Part shown: in pieces, positions 43,061 through 52,734 of the stretch | How positions within the stretch are numbered: position 1 is the stretch's first letter | Layout: the number at the start of each line of letters is the position of its first letter | DNA from: DYFT01 sp041695085 | GTDB taxonomy: Bacteria > Bacteroidota > Ignavibacteria > UBA10030 | Direction of reading: 5' to 3' | Length of the DNA stretch: 64,000 nucleotides | Assembly: GCA_041695085.1 (NCBI GenBank) | Contig: JBGFRO010000006.1 | Coordinates: 159,093-223,092, forward strand | Notes under the pieces: generated by a model | The model's input: the letters and a program-made list of their open reading frames with translations, nothing else | Database searches by the model: none | What the model was told of the DNA's origin: nothing | Made by a program: the position numbers and the translations under genes

Positions 43061-43291
43061 ATGTCTTCGCGAGAATCGATTGAAAAGAGTCTTGAACGCG
43101 TTCGCACTTATCTTCGGGAAGACGGAGGTGATGTGGAGCTGGTGCGGCTCACCGACGACGGTATCGTTGAGGTGCGGCTGACCGGCTCGTGCGTTTCGTG
43201 TCCGATGTCGATTATGACCCTCCGCGCCGGTATTGAGCGGGCATTGATGCTGGCACACGAAGACATCCGGCGCGTGGAGCAGGTGAGGTGA
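43061..43291 (+). CDS. NifU C-terminal-domain protein (Fe-S scaffold)
   Basis: 76 residues, the stand-alone NifU-like domain (Nfu). LREDGGDVELVRLTDDGIVE and the cluster motif GSCVSCPMSIMTL (C-x-x-C) are complete; two subunits would hold one 4Fe-4S cluster. It is co-transcribed with mrp. The 105 bases after it, up to the convergent ftsE, hold no clear terminator. Confidence 0.93.
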   Translation: MSSRESIEKSLERVRTYLREDGGDVELVRLTDDGIVEVRLTGSCVSCPMSIMTLRAGIERALMLAHEDIRRVEQVR

Positions 43292-43396
43292 TTGATCCGT
43301 CGGCGAAAAAGACGTTTTGTTGGCTGACTATTTCGATACGAACTGGTAGAGGGGGATGAGGGGCCATCAATTCATCTACGATTGCTCATACGCTTT

Positions 43397-44068
43397 CTAA
43401 GCCTTCTCTTTCAACTCCACTTCAAACAGCTTTCCATTCTCCAGCTTCACAATTCTCGCTGGATACTTCCGCACGAGATCGTAGTTGTGGGTGGCCATCA
43501 GAATGGCCGTGCCTCGCATGTTGATTCGCCGCAGTAGGTCCATTATTTCGGATGAAGCGTGCGGGTCCAGGTTGCCCGTTGGTTCGTCGGCGAGGAGGAG
43601 AGGGGGGGCATTCACCAAGGCTCTCGCGATAACGACGCGTTGTTGCTCGCCGCCCGAAAGTTCGTGGGGCATCTGTCCGCGCTTATGCGTCAGACCTACT
43701 TCGGCGAGCGCCTGCAACACCCGCTTTTTGATCTCGCTCCCCTTCGTGTTGGTCACATACAATGCAAATGCCACGTTCTCGTACACGTCCCGATCTTCTA
43801 ACAGCTTGAAGTCTTGAAAGACGATACCGAGCTTCCGTCGGAGATGGGGGATGTCTCGCGGTTTTGTTCGTTCGGAATCGTACCCCGCCACATGCACCGT
43901 CCCCGCGTCGGGCTTCAGATCCATGTACAAAAGCCGCAACAGTGAACTTTTGCCTGCTCCCGTAGGGCCGACGAGGTAAACAAATTCACCGCTCTTCATC
44001 GAAAAGTTGAGTCCCGACAGCACCTCCTGTCCGTCGAACGATACAGAGATGTTGCGTAGTTCAATCAT
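43397..44068 (-). CDS. ftsE: cell-division ABC transporter ATP-binding protein FtsE
   Basis: 223 residues. Walker A GPTGAGKSS (35-43), Q-loop VFQDFKLLEDRDVYENVAFA (the DRDVYENVAFAL stretch is characteristic of FtsE), signature LSGGEQQR, Walker B LLLADEPTGNLD and the H-loop THNYDLV. FtsE with FtsX controls peptidoglycan hydrolases at division. No ftsX follows; the gene ends convergent to the NifU gene. The ATG at 44068 overlaps the pdxA stop by eight bases. Confidence 0.9.
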   Translation of the reverse strand: MIELRNISVSFDGQEVLSGLNFSMKSGEFVYLVGPTGAGKSSLLRLLYMDLKPDAGTVHVAGYDSERTKPRDIPHLRRKLGIVFQDFKLLEDRDVYENVAFALYVTNTKGSEIKKRVLQALAEVGLTHKRGQMPHELSGGEQQRVVIARALVNAPPLLLADEPTGNLDPHASSEIMDLLRRINMRGTAILMATHNYDLVRKYPARIVKLENGKLFEVELKEKA

Positions 44069-45044
44069 CGTTCGTCGCAAATTGAACCGCGAGCTTGATT
44101 GCCTCAATCATGCTGGAGATATCTGCTATACCTTTACCTGCGATGTCGTACGCCGTGCCATGATCGGGTGATGTGCGGATGATGTTGAGTCCGGCAGAGA
44201 AGTTCACGGCTTTTCCGAAGGAGCTCATCTTCAACGGAATTAAACCTTGGTCGTGATACATCGCTATGATGGCGTCGTAGCGTTTGTAGCGCTTGGTGCC
44301 GAAGAATGCATCGGCAGAAAAAGGACCTTCCGCCTTGATTCCCTTCTGTCTGATCTCTTCAATGGCCGGGATGATGATTTCCTGCTCCTCTTTTCCTATC
44401 AACCCTCCCTCACCGGCGTGCGGATTGAGCGCGAGGACGGCGACGTTCGGATGTTCAATTCGGAAGTTCTTCGTCAATGCGTCGTGAACAATGGATACTT
44501 TCTCGACGATCTTTTCTTTCGTGATACTCTGAGCGGCATCTCTTAGTGCGGTGTGGATCGTTACGAGTCCGACTCGCATCTGCTTCGAAACGAGCATCAT
44601 CGCAACGCGTTGGGATCGACTGAGCAGTGCAACCATCTCCGTCTGGCCCGGAAAGTTATAGCCCGCGAGATTCAGAGCCTCTTTCGAAACGGGCGATGTG
44701 ACCATTGCTTGAGTTCGACCGATCACGCAAAGCTCCACTGCCTTCTCGATTGCCACGCCCGCGTTGCGTCCTGCAGCTTTATTGACCGTGCCATATTGGA
44801 TATCTGCCCAGAGCCCATCGCCTACATCAAGCACGGGCGTTGTTGTGCCGCGCCAGGGGAAGACCGCTTTTTGCAGTGTACGTTTTATCTTGAGTGTTTT
44901 GCGTACATGTTCGAAGACGTTCAGCGGACCGACGAGCAAAGGGACGCAGATTCGCCGTACGGCCTGAGTGGCTGCCGATTTTAGTGCCAACTCCGGTCCG
45001 ATACCGTTGAAATCTCCGATGGTAATGGCGATGAGTGGCTTCAC
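44061..45044 (-). CDS. pdxA: 4-hydroxythreonine-4-phosphate dehydrogenase
   Basis: Vitamin B6 synthesis (DXP-dependent route), NAD-dependent; 327 residues. TIGDFNGIGPELALK, TSPVSKEALNLAG, FPGQTEMVALL, ALNPHAGEGGLIG, MYHDQGLIPLK and RTSPDHGTAYDIAGKG are the standard motifs with the metal-binding histidines. It starts at GTG 45044, overlapping the GWxTD gene stop (GTGA), with GGAAGAAAT ahead. Known PdxB and PdxJ partners are not in the window. Confidence 0.94.
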   Translation of the reverse strand: MKPLIAITIGDFNGIGPELALKSAATQAVRRICVPLLVGPLNVFEHVRKTLKIKRTLQKAVFPWRGTTTPVLDVGDGLWADIQYGTVNKAAGRNAGVAIEKAVELCVIGRTQAMVTSPVSKEALNLAGYNFPGQTEMVALLSRSQRVAMMLVSKQMRVGLVTIHTALRDAAQSITKEKIVEKVSIVHDALTKNFRIEHPNVAVLALNPHAGEGGLIGKEEQEIIIPAIEEIRQKGIKAEGPFSADAFFGTKRYKRYDAIIAMYHDQGLIPLKMSSFGKAVNFSAGLNIIRTSPDHGTAYDIAGKGIADISSMIEAIKLAVQFATNDD

Positions 45045-46396
45045 ATTTCTTCCGTTTGACTCAGGATGAATGCACCCGATTTTGTGGGATCAATGAAAAT
45101 GAAGCGCCGTCTGAGATGTTCATACGTCCAGATTTCCGTTGGAGGCCCTCCGGGCTGAAAGATTCTGTTGGTTTCCGTCGGAGCGCCGTATAAGATGAAG
45201 ATTCTCCCTCGATCCGTTTTATAACCATCCCCCTCGCGAACGCCCGAGTACTTTCGTAAGGCTTCATCGACCCGATAGTAGTACTCTGCCATGATTTCGT
45301 TGTATGCAGTTGTCGTATCGGGATCCTTCGCTCGCCAGAAACGATGAAATGCCTCCACGCGTTTGACAATAGTGCCTGAGAGCATTTCATCCATCTGTTC
45401 CTTTGTTGCAATGTGCCGGAGGGCATCGATGGCGAGATCGAGATTGTAGAGGGAGAAAGGTCGTTTCGGCCAGATGACACGAAATCGGTGATTCTGTTTT
45501 TTCGAATAGGAACCGGCGCTGTACTCGATCGAGAGCGTAAACGCCCCCGGTTCGAGCTTTTCCAGCGGGAGGGGGACATAGAGAACATGCCAGGGACGGC
45601 TGGATGAGGCGATGATATACTCCAAACCCTCCTCCTGCTGGATGACCGTCAAGAGGCCTTTCGACATCATGTACTGTGTGCCGGCGAAATTTTGTTTACG
45701 CGCCCCAAAGCCCTCAAGCTGACCTTCAAGCGTCCATCGCACCTGCACGAGGTCATTTGTATTCGGATGATAGAGTTGAGAGACAACGCCGCCGCGTCCG
45801 CCGTAATGTACATCCCCTCCACGGTTAAGTGGCAGGAACCGTTGCTGTTCCGATGCTGGATCCCGCGGTTGAAGGAAGATCGGGTGGGAAACCTCCATAG
45901 GGTCGTAAGATGGTGCTCGCACTTCAATGGATCGGTTGCGTTCCATAAAGGTACGTCCTGATTCGCGGTCATCCAGATTGAAGACTATTTGATAATTGCC
46001 CGGCGGGACTATGAAGGAGAAGGCTCCCTGAATGTCGGGTACATGATCCGTTTCGCGGGGAAGCTCTGTGCGTGTGAGCACGATTTTCCGGAGGGTTCGA
46101 GCGACGGAGTTGCGCTGCTGGTCCAAGAGTTCAACAGCGAGCTCTCCACGCGCGATGAACTCTTCCTTGTGGTGCTCTGCTTCATTCCGAACAAAGATGA
46201 AAAACTGTTGCATGATCCGATAGTGGATGTTCACAATGGCGGAGGCGGAATCGTCTCCGAAGAGTGCAATTGCCTCATATGTTACGGGCTGGGCGACGGC
46301 ACGGGGAAGATCCTGCAAGTCCATCCCCGCTTCTTGAGAGCGAACGCAATTCGTTGTAATGATCAGAAGCAGCAAAGACGCCACGACGCTTGTCAT
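45041..46396 (-). CDS. exported GWxTD-domain protein
   Basis: About 451 residues from ATG 46396 (MTSVVASLLLLIITTNC, a signal peptide possibly with a lipid-anchored Cys), with GGAAGAC ahead; a 35-residue longer version from 46501 is possible. A beta-rich middle region precedes the C-terminal GWxTD domain: GDGYKTDRGRIFILYGAPTE and EIWTYEHLRRRFIFID. Tyr replaces Trp of the name-giving motif. The family is restricted mainly to Bacteroidota, Chlorobi, Ignavibacteria and acidobacteria-like groups and has no proven function. Confidence 0.85.
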   Translation of the reverse strand: MTSVVASLLLLIITTNCVRSQEAGMDLQDLPRAVAQPVTYEAIALFGDDSASAIVNIHYRIMQQFFIFVRNEAEHHKEEFIARGELAVELLDQQRNSVARTLRKIVLTRTELPRETDHVPDIQGAFSFIVPPGNYQIVFNLDDRESGRTFMERNRSIEVRAPSYDPMEVSHPIFLQPRDPASEQQRFLPLNRGGDVHYGGRGGVVSQLYHPNTNDLVQVRWTLEGQLEGFGARKQNFAGTQYMMSKGLLTVIQQEEGLEYIIASSSRPWHVLYVPLPLEKLEPGAFTLSIEYSAGSYSKKQNHRFRVIWPKRPFSLYNLDLAIDALRHIATKEQMDEMLSGTIVKRVEAFHRFWRAKDPDTTTAYNEIMAEYYYRVDEALRKYSGVREGDGYKTDRGRIFILYGAPTETNRIFQPGGPPTEIWTYEHLRRRFIFIDPTKSGAFILSQTEEM

Positions 46397-46595
46397 GATT
46401 GCCGTCTTCCAACCTCCCCATGCCGGTTCGCATCGGCTCTGCAAGCGGATGCTCGTTTCAACTTCCCGAAACCTGGCGATTGTAAGACTTATCCCGCTCA
46501 TTTCCCAGATGCCCTCTCAATAAAACGAATGGATGTTCCGAGAATACGATCCTTCTTCTTCCGTTGAGCATGGTGATGGTAGGAAGAATTCGCTC

Positions 46596-48077
46596 CTACT
46601 TCCACGTGCGGAGGAACTCTGTCAGCAATCGGACTCCGACGCCTGACCCCCCTTTTTGTGTATAGTCACCGGACTCTTCGAGGATGGCTGTTCCGGCGAT
46701 GTCGAGATGCGCCCATGTATACTCGCCGATGAACTTCCGAAGGAACCAACCAGCGGTGATCGCGCCAGCCCATCGTCCGCCAACATTCTTTACGTCGGCG
46801 ACGTCACTCTTGATCAATCTCTCGTATTCATCGTACAGCGGCAGAGGCCAGACGCGTTCATAAGTCTTCTCCCCCGCCCGCTTCAGCTGCTCCATCAAAC
46901 GTTCATCGTTTCCCATCATTCCTGTAGCAACGTGACCGAGAGCGACGACGCAAGCACCTGTCAGCGTTGCAAGGTCGATGACCGCTGCAGGATTGTAACG
47001 TGAGGCGTAACCGAGCGCATCGGCCAGAATGAGCCGACCTTCCGCATCCGTATTATCCACTTCCGATGTCTTTCCGTTGTAGTGCCGCAGAATGTCGCCG
47101 GGGCGAAGTGCACTTCCGCTCGGCATGTTCTCAACGGCGGGGATAAGTCCTATAAGATGTACCGGGAGTTTCAACCGCGCGACTGCCTCGAACGTCCCGA
47201 TCACAGCTGCGGCTCCTGACATGTCCATTTTCATTTCCGACATTCCCGACGAGGGTTTGATGGAAATGCCACCGGTATCGAACGTTACCCCCTTGCCCAC
47301 AAGAACCACTGTTCGATTCGATTTCTTTCCATATTCGAGGATGATGAAGCGGGGAGGACGGACACTCCCTTGACAGACGCCGATGATGCCACCCATGCCG
47401 AGTTCTTTGATTTCCCGCTCGTCGAGAACTTGTGCGCTGTAGCCACTTCGTTCAGCGGAGAGTCGTGCTTCTTGTGCCAGCGTTTCAGGATATAAGTCCA
47501 ATCCGGGCGTGTTGGCAAGATCGCGAGCGAGGAATGTCGCCTCGCACACGATTTGTGCGCGGCGCACAGCTTCTTCGCCTCTCCTCTGATGCTCGCGCCG
47601 TTCAGAGACGAGAACGATTTCGCTTAGTTTTGTATCGTCGTTCTCCTTCTTCGTTACATATTTGTCGAACCGATACAAGGACAACATCGCCCCCTCTGCA
47701 AGCGCAACGATGGTCTCCTCGACCTTCGAACGTATTGAGGGGAGAAGAAGGGCGAGAGATTGCGTGTGGAGGGTCTGAGCGCTCTTCGCAGCCGACGCGG
47801 CAGCCCGCCGAAATCGTTCGAGCGTGACGTTTTTCTTCTCTCCGAGACCAACGAGCAACAGCCGACGTGTCGTTTTCCCTTTTTGGAGATACGTAACCGA
47901 GACCTCACCTTGTTTTCCTTTGAAATCGCCTGTATCAATTGCTGGAAACCTTCCGCCAAAGATCTTTGCCAGCGTTGCGGCATCTTTGCGAAGGAGTGCT
48001 GCATCTTCATGCAAGAACGCTGCAACGGTATCAGAATCGACGCGATCTGCAGATGTTCGAAGAAAGGTAAGTTTCAT
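46596..48077 (-). CDS. pepA: leucyl aminopeptidase (M17)
   Basis: 493 residues. The C-terminal catalytic domain has VGKGVTFDTGGISIKPS, MKMDMSGAAAVIG, NTDAEGRLILADAL (metal ligands Asp and Glu) and TGACVVALG, so both metal sites are present. It removes N-terminal residues from peptides in the cytosol; some homologues also bind DNA. ATG 48077 with GAGG ahead gives MKLTFLRTSADR. It ends a pair with nrnA. Confidence 0.93.
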   Translation of the reverse strand: MKLTFLRTSADRVDSDTVAAFLHEDAALLRKDAATLAKIFGGRFPAIDTGDFKGKQGEVSVTYLQKGKTTRRLLLVGLGEKKNVTLERFRRAAASAAKSAQTLHTQSLALLLPSIRSKVEETIVALAEGAMLSLYRFDKYVTKKENDDTKLSEIVLVSERREHQRRGEEAVRRAQIVCEATFLARDLANTPGLDLYPETLAQEARLSAERSGYSAQVLDEREIKELGMGGIIGVCQGSVRPPRFIILEYGKKSNRTVVLVGKGVTFDTGGISIKPSSGMSEMKMDMSGAAAVIGTFEAVARLKLPVHLIGLIPAVENMPSGSALRPGDILRHYNGKTSEVDNTDAEGRLILADALGYASRYNPAAVIDLATLTGACVVALGHVATGMMGNDERLMEQLKRAGEKTYERVWPLPLYDEYERLIKSDVADVKNVGGRWAGAITAGWFLRKFIGEYTWAHLDIAGTAILEESGDYTQKGGSGVGVRLLTEFLRTWK

Positions 48078-48084
48078 ACATACC

Positions 48085-49071
48085 TCATTTGAGATAGAGA
48101 GCGCAGCGTTGAAGCACACGCGGAATGCTCTCGAGAAGTGTCGCGCCGGCTATTCGAGCTCCGGCTGCATTCTTATGTCCATTACCTCCAAATTCTTGTG
48201 CCAGTTCGTTGATGGCGATATCGCCCTTCGAGCGAAAGCTGATCTTCAGCCCATCTTCGATTTCGGTAAAGAGGAGACCAACACGCACACCGCGCACTTT
48301 TAACGTCTCCGCAACAAAACTGTGTGCATCTGCTTCCGTCGTGCCTGTTTGCTCAAAATCCTTTCGGGTCAATACCATGTACGCCACCATTCCGTTGTGG
48401 TCGGTCGTGAGGCTTCCAAGAGCACGGGCCAGCAATTGCACAGTTCCGAGGGATAGCTGCTCGTAGTGTTCTTGGTAGACTGCTACCGGATCTGCTCCTC
48501 GATCAATGAGGTCGGCGACGATGCGGTGGAGCTCCGCGTCGGTCTTCGGGAACCGGAAGGAACCGGTGTCGGTCATAATCGCTGCATAGAGGTCTTGTGC
48601 GATCTCGGGCGTTATGGAATCCGGATCGAAGGCACGCATCCAGTGTGTAAGAATTTCACCCGTCGCGGCCGCTTCTTCGTCGATCAAATACAGATTGGCA
48701 AATTCTTCTCTGTTCAGATGGTGATCGATGCACACTTTGACGGCCGAACTTGCGAGGACATGCGGTTTGAGACGGTCCAATCGGTCGGTCTGATTGGTAT
48801 CGAGGACGATGATCGTCTGGATGGATGCAAAGAGTTGTACGTGCTTTGCCGGATTGAATTCTTCTGCGCGCCGATGTGGATCGAGGAAGAGGCAGTTAGG
48901 AGGCGTTGCGTTCGGATTGAGAATGTGGACCTCTTTGCCGCGGCCGATGAGATACGCCCCAAGGGCTAACTCACTCCCGAGCCCGTCGGCATCGGGATTG
49001 AGATGGGTGGTGAGAAGAAATCGTTGATGTTGTTCCAGAATGGAATAGAGTTGCGAGAACGCTTCGATCAC
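48085..49071 (-). CDS. nrnA: DHH-family oligoribonuclease/pAp phosphatase (NrnA-type)
   Basis: 328 residues. DHH domain motifs THLNPDADGLGS, VLDTNQTDRL and CIDHHLN, then the DHHA1 domain with FRSKGDIAINELAQEFGGNG and HKNAAG (usually GGGH; here GGNGH). Degrades short oligonucleotides and dephosphorylates pAp in related bacteria. It starts at GTG 49071 with AAGGA seven bases ahead. It is followed by pepA seven bases later. Confidence 0.9.
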   Translation of the reverse strand: MIEAFSQLYSILEQHQRFLLTTHLNPDADGLGSELALGAYLIGRGKEVHILNPNATPPNCLFLDPHRRAEEFNPAKHVQLFASIQTIIVLDTNQTDRLDRLKPHVLASSAVKVCIDHHLNREEFANLYLIDEEAAATGEILTHWMRAFDPDSITPEIAQDLYAAIMTDTGSFRFPKTDAELHRIVADLIDRGADPVAVYQEHYEQLSLGTVQLLARALGSLTTDHNGMVAYMVLTRKDFEQTGTTEADAHSFVAETLKVRGVRVGLLFTEIEDGLKISFRSKGDIAINELAQEFGGNGHKNAAGARIAGATLLESIPRVLQRCALYLK

Positions 49072-49110
49072 AAAAGATCCTTTGTCGTTGCTTTGCGCCG
49101 TTCGGGAATA

Positions 49111-49143
49111 AAAAAGGTGTGACTGCTTTGATCAGTCACACCT
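49111..49143 (-). terminator. rho-independent terminator of korAB
   Basis: An 11-bp perfect stem (49115-49125 with 49133-49143) followed on the minus strand by six T. Confidence 0.9.
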
Positions 49144-49164
49144 CGATGTTGTACACGGCTTCGT

Positions 49165-50217
49165 TCACTGAACGACCCACGTGTCTCCGGAATTCAGCAA
49201 CTTCACCATATCTCCCTCTCCTCGTTTTTCTTTCGCGAAAGCGATCTGCCGTGCCATCTCTTCTTCGTACACGGGCCGGTCGATGGCGAGGAATATACCG
49301 ACAGGCCGCGGCATGCCCGGTTTGTAAGTCATGTCCGCAAGGATGAAGGAAAGGGTCGTATCCTTCTCGTTATGAACGAGGAGATCGTTAACTGACCACT
49401 TGCCATCCTTCAAGGAGACGACTTCGGGTGAGAAGCCGTTCATGCGTATACCTTTGTCCTTTTCCTTTCCGAAGACCAGGGGTTTGCCGTGCTCAAGGAA
49501 TACGACGCTGTCGTCTTTTGTGTCCTTCTCCGTGAACTGGAAGAAGGCGCCGTCATTGAAGACGTTGCAGTTCTGGTAGATTTCAACAAACGATGTTCCT
49601 TTGTGTTCGGCCGCCCGCTTGATGGTGGATTGCATATGTTTTGGATCGCGATCGAGCGTACGTGCGACGAATGTTGCACTTGAGCCGAGCGCTAGAGCGG
49701 CCGGATTGAACGGATAGTCCAACGAACCGTACGGTGACGATTTCGTAATCTTTCCCTTCTCCGATGTGGGGGAATACTGACCTTTCGTGAGGCCGTAAAT
49801 CTGGTTGTTGAAGAGCAGGATGTTGATGTCGAGATTGCGACGGAGGATGTGGATCATATGGTTTCCACCGATGCTGAGTCCATCCCCGTCGCCCGTGACG
49901 ACCCACACGGAGAGATCGGGTCGCGCCATTTTAAGCCCCGAGGCAATGGCGGGGGCTCTTCCATGGATGCCATGGAAGCCATAGGTGTTCATATAGTACG
50001 GAAAGCGGCTGGAACAGCCGATGCCGGAGATGAAGACCATTTGATGGCGCGGAATTCCGAGATCGGGCATGACGCGCTGTGTTTGCGCGAGAATGGAGTA
50101 GTCACCACAACCCGGACACCATCTGACGTCCTGATCACTTTGAAAGTCTTTTGCCGTCAGCTTTTGGTTGGTTGCAGGGGGCACTGCTTTGAGTATTTCT
50201 TCTACGAGTGTGCTCAT
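49165..50217 (-). CDS. korB: 2-oxoacid:ferredoxin oxidoreductase, beta subunit
   Basis: 350 residues. Thiamine-diphosphate-binding subunit: DVRWCPGCGDYSIL, SGIGCSSRFPYYMNTYGFHG, HGRAPAIASGLKMA, TGDGDGLSIGGNH and NNQIYGLTKGQYSPTS. It works with KorA to oxidise 2-oxoglutarate (or other 2-oxoacids) to the acyl-CoA while reducing ferredoxin, reversibly. The ATG shares a base with the korA stop (TGATG). No separate gamma or ferredoxin-like delta subunit is present. Confidence 0.92.
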   Translation of the reverse strand: MSTLVEEILKAVPPATNQKLTAKDFQSDQDVRWCPGCGDYSILAQTQRVMPDLGIPRHQMVFISGIGCSSRFPYYMNTYGFHGIHGRAPAIASGLKMARPDLSVWVVTGDGDGLSIGGNHMIHILRRNLDINILLFNNQIYGLTKGQYSPTSEKGKITKSSPYGSLDYPFNPAALALGSSATFVARTLDRDPKHMQSTIKRAAEHKGTSFVEIYQNCNVFNDGAFFQFTEKDTKDDSVVFLEHGKPLVFGKEKDKGIRMNGFSPEVVSLKDGKWSVNDLLVHNEKDTTLSFILADMTYKPGMPRPVGIFLAIDRPVYEEEMARQIAFAKEKRGEGDMVKLLNSGDTWVVQ

Positions 50218-52055
50218 CACTTGCCTTTCAGGATTTCATCAATCTTGTTCTCAATTTCAATGGCTTTGAAGGGAAGACCCTGCACCTTGTTGAGGCCGAG
50301 AGCAGGCACAAGGTATTTTGCCCGCAATACTTTGATCAATTGACCGAGGTTGAGCTCGGGGACCAACACGTGCTTGAACTTATAGAGGATCTCACCCACA
50401 TTCTTCGGCATGGGATTCAACCAACGGAGATGGAGATGTGAGACAGAATTGCCGCGTTGCCGATGACGCGCCACCGCGCTCTTGATCGCTCCATACGTTC
50501 CGCCCCATCCGACAACGAGAATGTCGCCGGATTCATCTCCTTCCACTTGAGCGAGCGGGACGTCGTTAGCGATCCGCTCCACCTTCTCAGCACGCAACCG
50601 AACCATGAAATCGTGATTCAGCGGTTCGTAGTTGACGTTCCCGGTGATGTGTTGCTTCTCAAGCCCACCGATGCGGTGTTCAAGTCCCGGTGTGCCCGGA
50701 ATGGCCCAAGGACGGGAAAGCGTTTTTTCATCCCGCAAGTAGGGGAAGAATCCTTCTTTCTCCGTCCGGAATGTCGGGGAGATGTCCGGCAGCTGGTTGA
50801 AGTCAGGTATCAACCAAGGTTCGGAGCCGTTGCCGAGATAACCGTCGGAGAGACAGAACACGGGAGTCATATACTTTAAAGCGATGCGACAAGCCTCGAA
50901 AGCCGCGTCGAAGCAATCCGCGGGGGTTGCAGCCGCGATAACAGGTACGGGGGCTTCACCATTACGGCCGTAAAGTGCCTGGAGGAGGTCTGCTTGCTCG
51001 GTTTTGGTAGGAAGTCCTGTACTTGGACCCCCGCGCTGGATGTTGCAGATGACAAGGGGAAGCTCCACCATGACGGCGAGTCCGATTGCTTCGGTCTTGA
51101 GTGCCACCCCCGGACCCGATGTCGTGGTAACGCCAAGCGCACCTCCAAACGAGGCTCCGATTGCCGACGTGATTCCTGCAATCTCGTCTTCGGCCTGAAA
51201 TGTTTTCACCCCGTAATTCTTGTAGAGCGAAAGTTCATGGAGCACGTCACTCGCCGGGGTGATGGGGTAACTTCCGAGGAAGAGATCGAGCTTGGCTTTC
51301 TGAGCGGCGGCCATAAGTCCCCACGCCAGGGCTTGGTTGCCGGTAATGTTGCGATAGCGACCGGGGGGAAGCTTGGCGGGACCTACCTCATAGCGGACAG
51401 AGAATATCTCGGTGGTCTCACTATAATTCCATCCTGCCTTCAGGACGCGCAAGTTTGCTTCCATAATCTCCGGCTTGTTGGAAAACTTGCTCTTAATCCA
51501 TTCGATCGTAGGTTCCATGGGACGATTGTACATCCAGTACATCATCCCGAGTGCAAAGAAGTTCTTCGAGCGGTCTACAAGCTTGCTCGAGAGGTTCATG
51601 TCTTGGAGCGCCAACGCGGTCAATTTCGTGATGTCCACGGCGTAGAGGCGATACTTGTCCAGCGAGCCGTCGGTGAGAGGATTACTTGTATAGCCGGCCA
51701 GCTTGAGATTCTTATCATTGAAGCCCTCGGTATTGGCGATGATCGTGCCCCCGTCGACGAGACTTCCGAGATTGACCTTCAGCGCGGCGGCGTTCATGGC
51801 GACGAGCACGTCGCACTGATCGCCCGGAGTATTGATTTCGGTACTCCCGAAATGGATCTGAAAGCCCGAAACGCCGAACAACGTTCCGGCCGGAGCACGT
51901 ATTTCCGCCGGATAGTCGGGGAGGGTGCTGAGGTCATTTCCGAGAATTGCAGTTGTATTGGTGAATTGAGTTCCGGTGAGCTGCATTCCGTCGCCGGAAT
52001 CTCCTGCGAAGCGAATGGTCACTTCCTCAAGGTTTTGAACGGTCTTTTCTGGCAT
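50217..52055 (-). CDS. korA: 2-oxoacid:ferredoxin oxidoreductase, fused gamma-alpha subunit
   Basis: 612 residues. The N-terminal gamma part (about 10-190) starts VTIRFAGDSGDGMQLTGTQF; the alpha part carries GSYPITPASDVLHEL, FQAEDEIAGI, TTTSGPGVALKTE, RGGPSTGLPTKTEQ and SDGYLGN. The fusion is typical of two-subunit KorAB enzymes. The Ser-Tyr-Pro-Ile-Thr-Pro motif is the CoA/substrate side. 2-Oxoglutarate is the favoured substrate by family, but pyruvate cannot be excluded. Confidence 0.92.
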   Translation of the reverse strand: MPEKTVQNLEEVTIRFAGDSGDGMQLTGTQFTNTTAILGNDLSTLPDYPAEIRAPAGTLFGVSGFQIHFGSTEINTPGDQCDVLVAMNAAALKVNLGSLVDGGTIIANTEGFNDKNLKLAGYTSNPLTDGSLDKYRLYAVDITKLTALALQDMNLSSKLVDRSKNFFALGMMYWMYNRPMEPTIEWIKSKFSNKPEIMEANLRVLKAGWNYSETTEIFSVRYEVGPAKLPPGRYRNITGNQALAWGLMAAAQKAKLDLFLGSYPITPASDVLHELSLYKNYGVKTFQAEDEIAGITSAIGASFGGALGVTTTSGPGVALKTEAIGLAVMVELPLVICNIQRGGPSTGLPTKTEQADLLQALYGRNGEAPVPVIAAATPADCFDAAFEACRIALKYMTPVFCLSDGYLGNGSEPWLIPDFNQLPDISPTFRTEKEGFFPYLRDEKTLSRPWAIPGTPGLEHRIGGLEKQHITGNVNYEPLNHDFMVRLRAEKVERIANDVPLAQVEGDESGDILVVGWGGTYGAIKSAVARHRQRGNSVSHLHLRWLNPMPKNVGEILYKFKHVLVPELNLGQLIKVLRAKYLVPALGLNKVQGLPFKAIEIENKIDEILKGK

Positions 52056-52113
52056 AACGCCACTGTTCCCTTACGGTGTAAGAAGTTGCAGAAAAATTCA
52101 AGAATTGCAGACT

Positions 52114-52143
52114 AAAATACTCAATTTTTGTTCCAAAAGTCAA
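52114..52143 (-). promoter_or_regulatory. candidate promoter for korAB
   Basis: On the minus strand TTGACT, an 18-base spacer and TATTTT in an AT-rich tract, about 58 bases before the korA start. Confidence 0.4.
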
Positions 52144-52198
52144 ATAAGTGTCCGTCTTCTCAACATTAAAAGATGCTCGTCGGTTCTCTCAAAAATGA

Positions 52199-52226
52199 GA
52201 AAGCCCATCCTCGAAGATGGGCTTCC
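52199..52226 (-). terminator. probable terminator after rplI
   Basis: A 9-bp perfect stem (52201-52209 with 52216-52224); on the minus strand CTCATTTTTG follows, so the T run is slightly displaced. Confidence 0.65.
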
Positions 52227-52250
52227 GATATAGAGGTAGGCATAAAAAGG

Positions 52251-52694
52251 TTACTCACGCACAACCCACACCTTCACCTTGCCGATGACCCCACCGGCCA
52301 ACTTCACCGGAACGGTGTAGATGCCGAGCGCTTTGATAGAATCCTCCAGCTCGATTTGTCTCTTATCGAGCTCGATCCCTTTTTCTTTGAGCGCATCAGC
52401 GATCATCTGTGAGGTGACGGAACCGAAGAGCTTGTCCTCTTCACCCACCTTCATTTGGATTGTGATGGAGACTTTCTCCAGCTCAGCTGCGAGCTTTTCC
52501 GAAGTACGCTTTTCCTTCTCTGTTCGCTTCACGTGCTGTTTCTTTTCTTCCTCCAAACGACGCATGCTGCTTTCGGTCGCCTGGTAGGCGATGTGACGCG
52601 GAATGAGGTAATTCCGTGCGTATCCGTCCTTGACCTCAACCACGTCCCCGATGCGACCCAGCTGCTCGAAATCTTGACGTAAAATGACTTTCAT
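52251..52694 (-). CDS. rplI: 50S ribosomal protein L9
   Basis: 147 residues. MKVILRQDFEQLG and GYARNYLIPRHIA form the N-terminal rRNA-binding domain, followed by the long connecting helix (about 40-75) and a C-terminal domain (LFGSVTSQMIADALKEKGIE). Start fixed by AAGGAAA ahead of ATG 52694. Last gene of the rpsF-rpsR-rplI run. Confidence 0.95.
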   Translation of the reverse strand: MKVILRQDFEQLGRIGDVVEVKDGYARNYLIPRHIAYQATESSMRRLEEEKKQHVKRTEKEKRTSEKLAAELEKVSITIQMKVGEEDKLFGSVTSQMIADALKEKGIELDKRQIELEDSIKALGIYTVPVKLAGGVIGKVKVWVVRE

Positions 52695-52734
52695 ATTCGT
52701 TTCCTTCAATCAGATCGTTACGTAGAGGGTTGAT

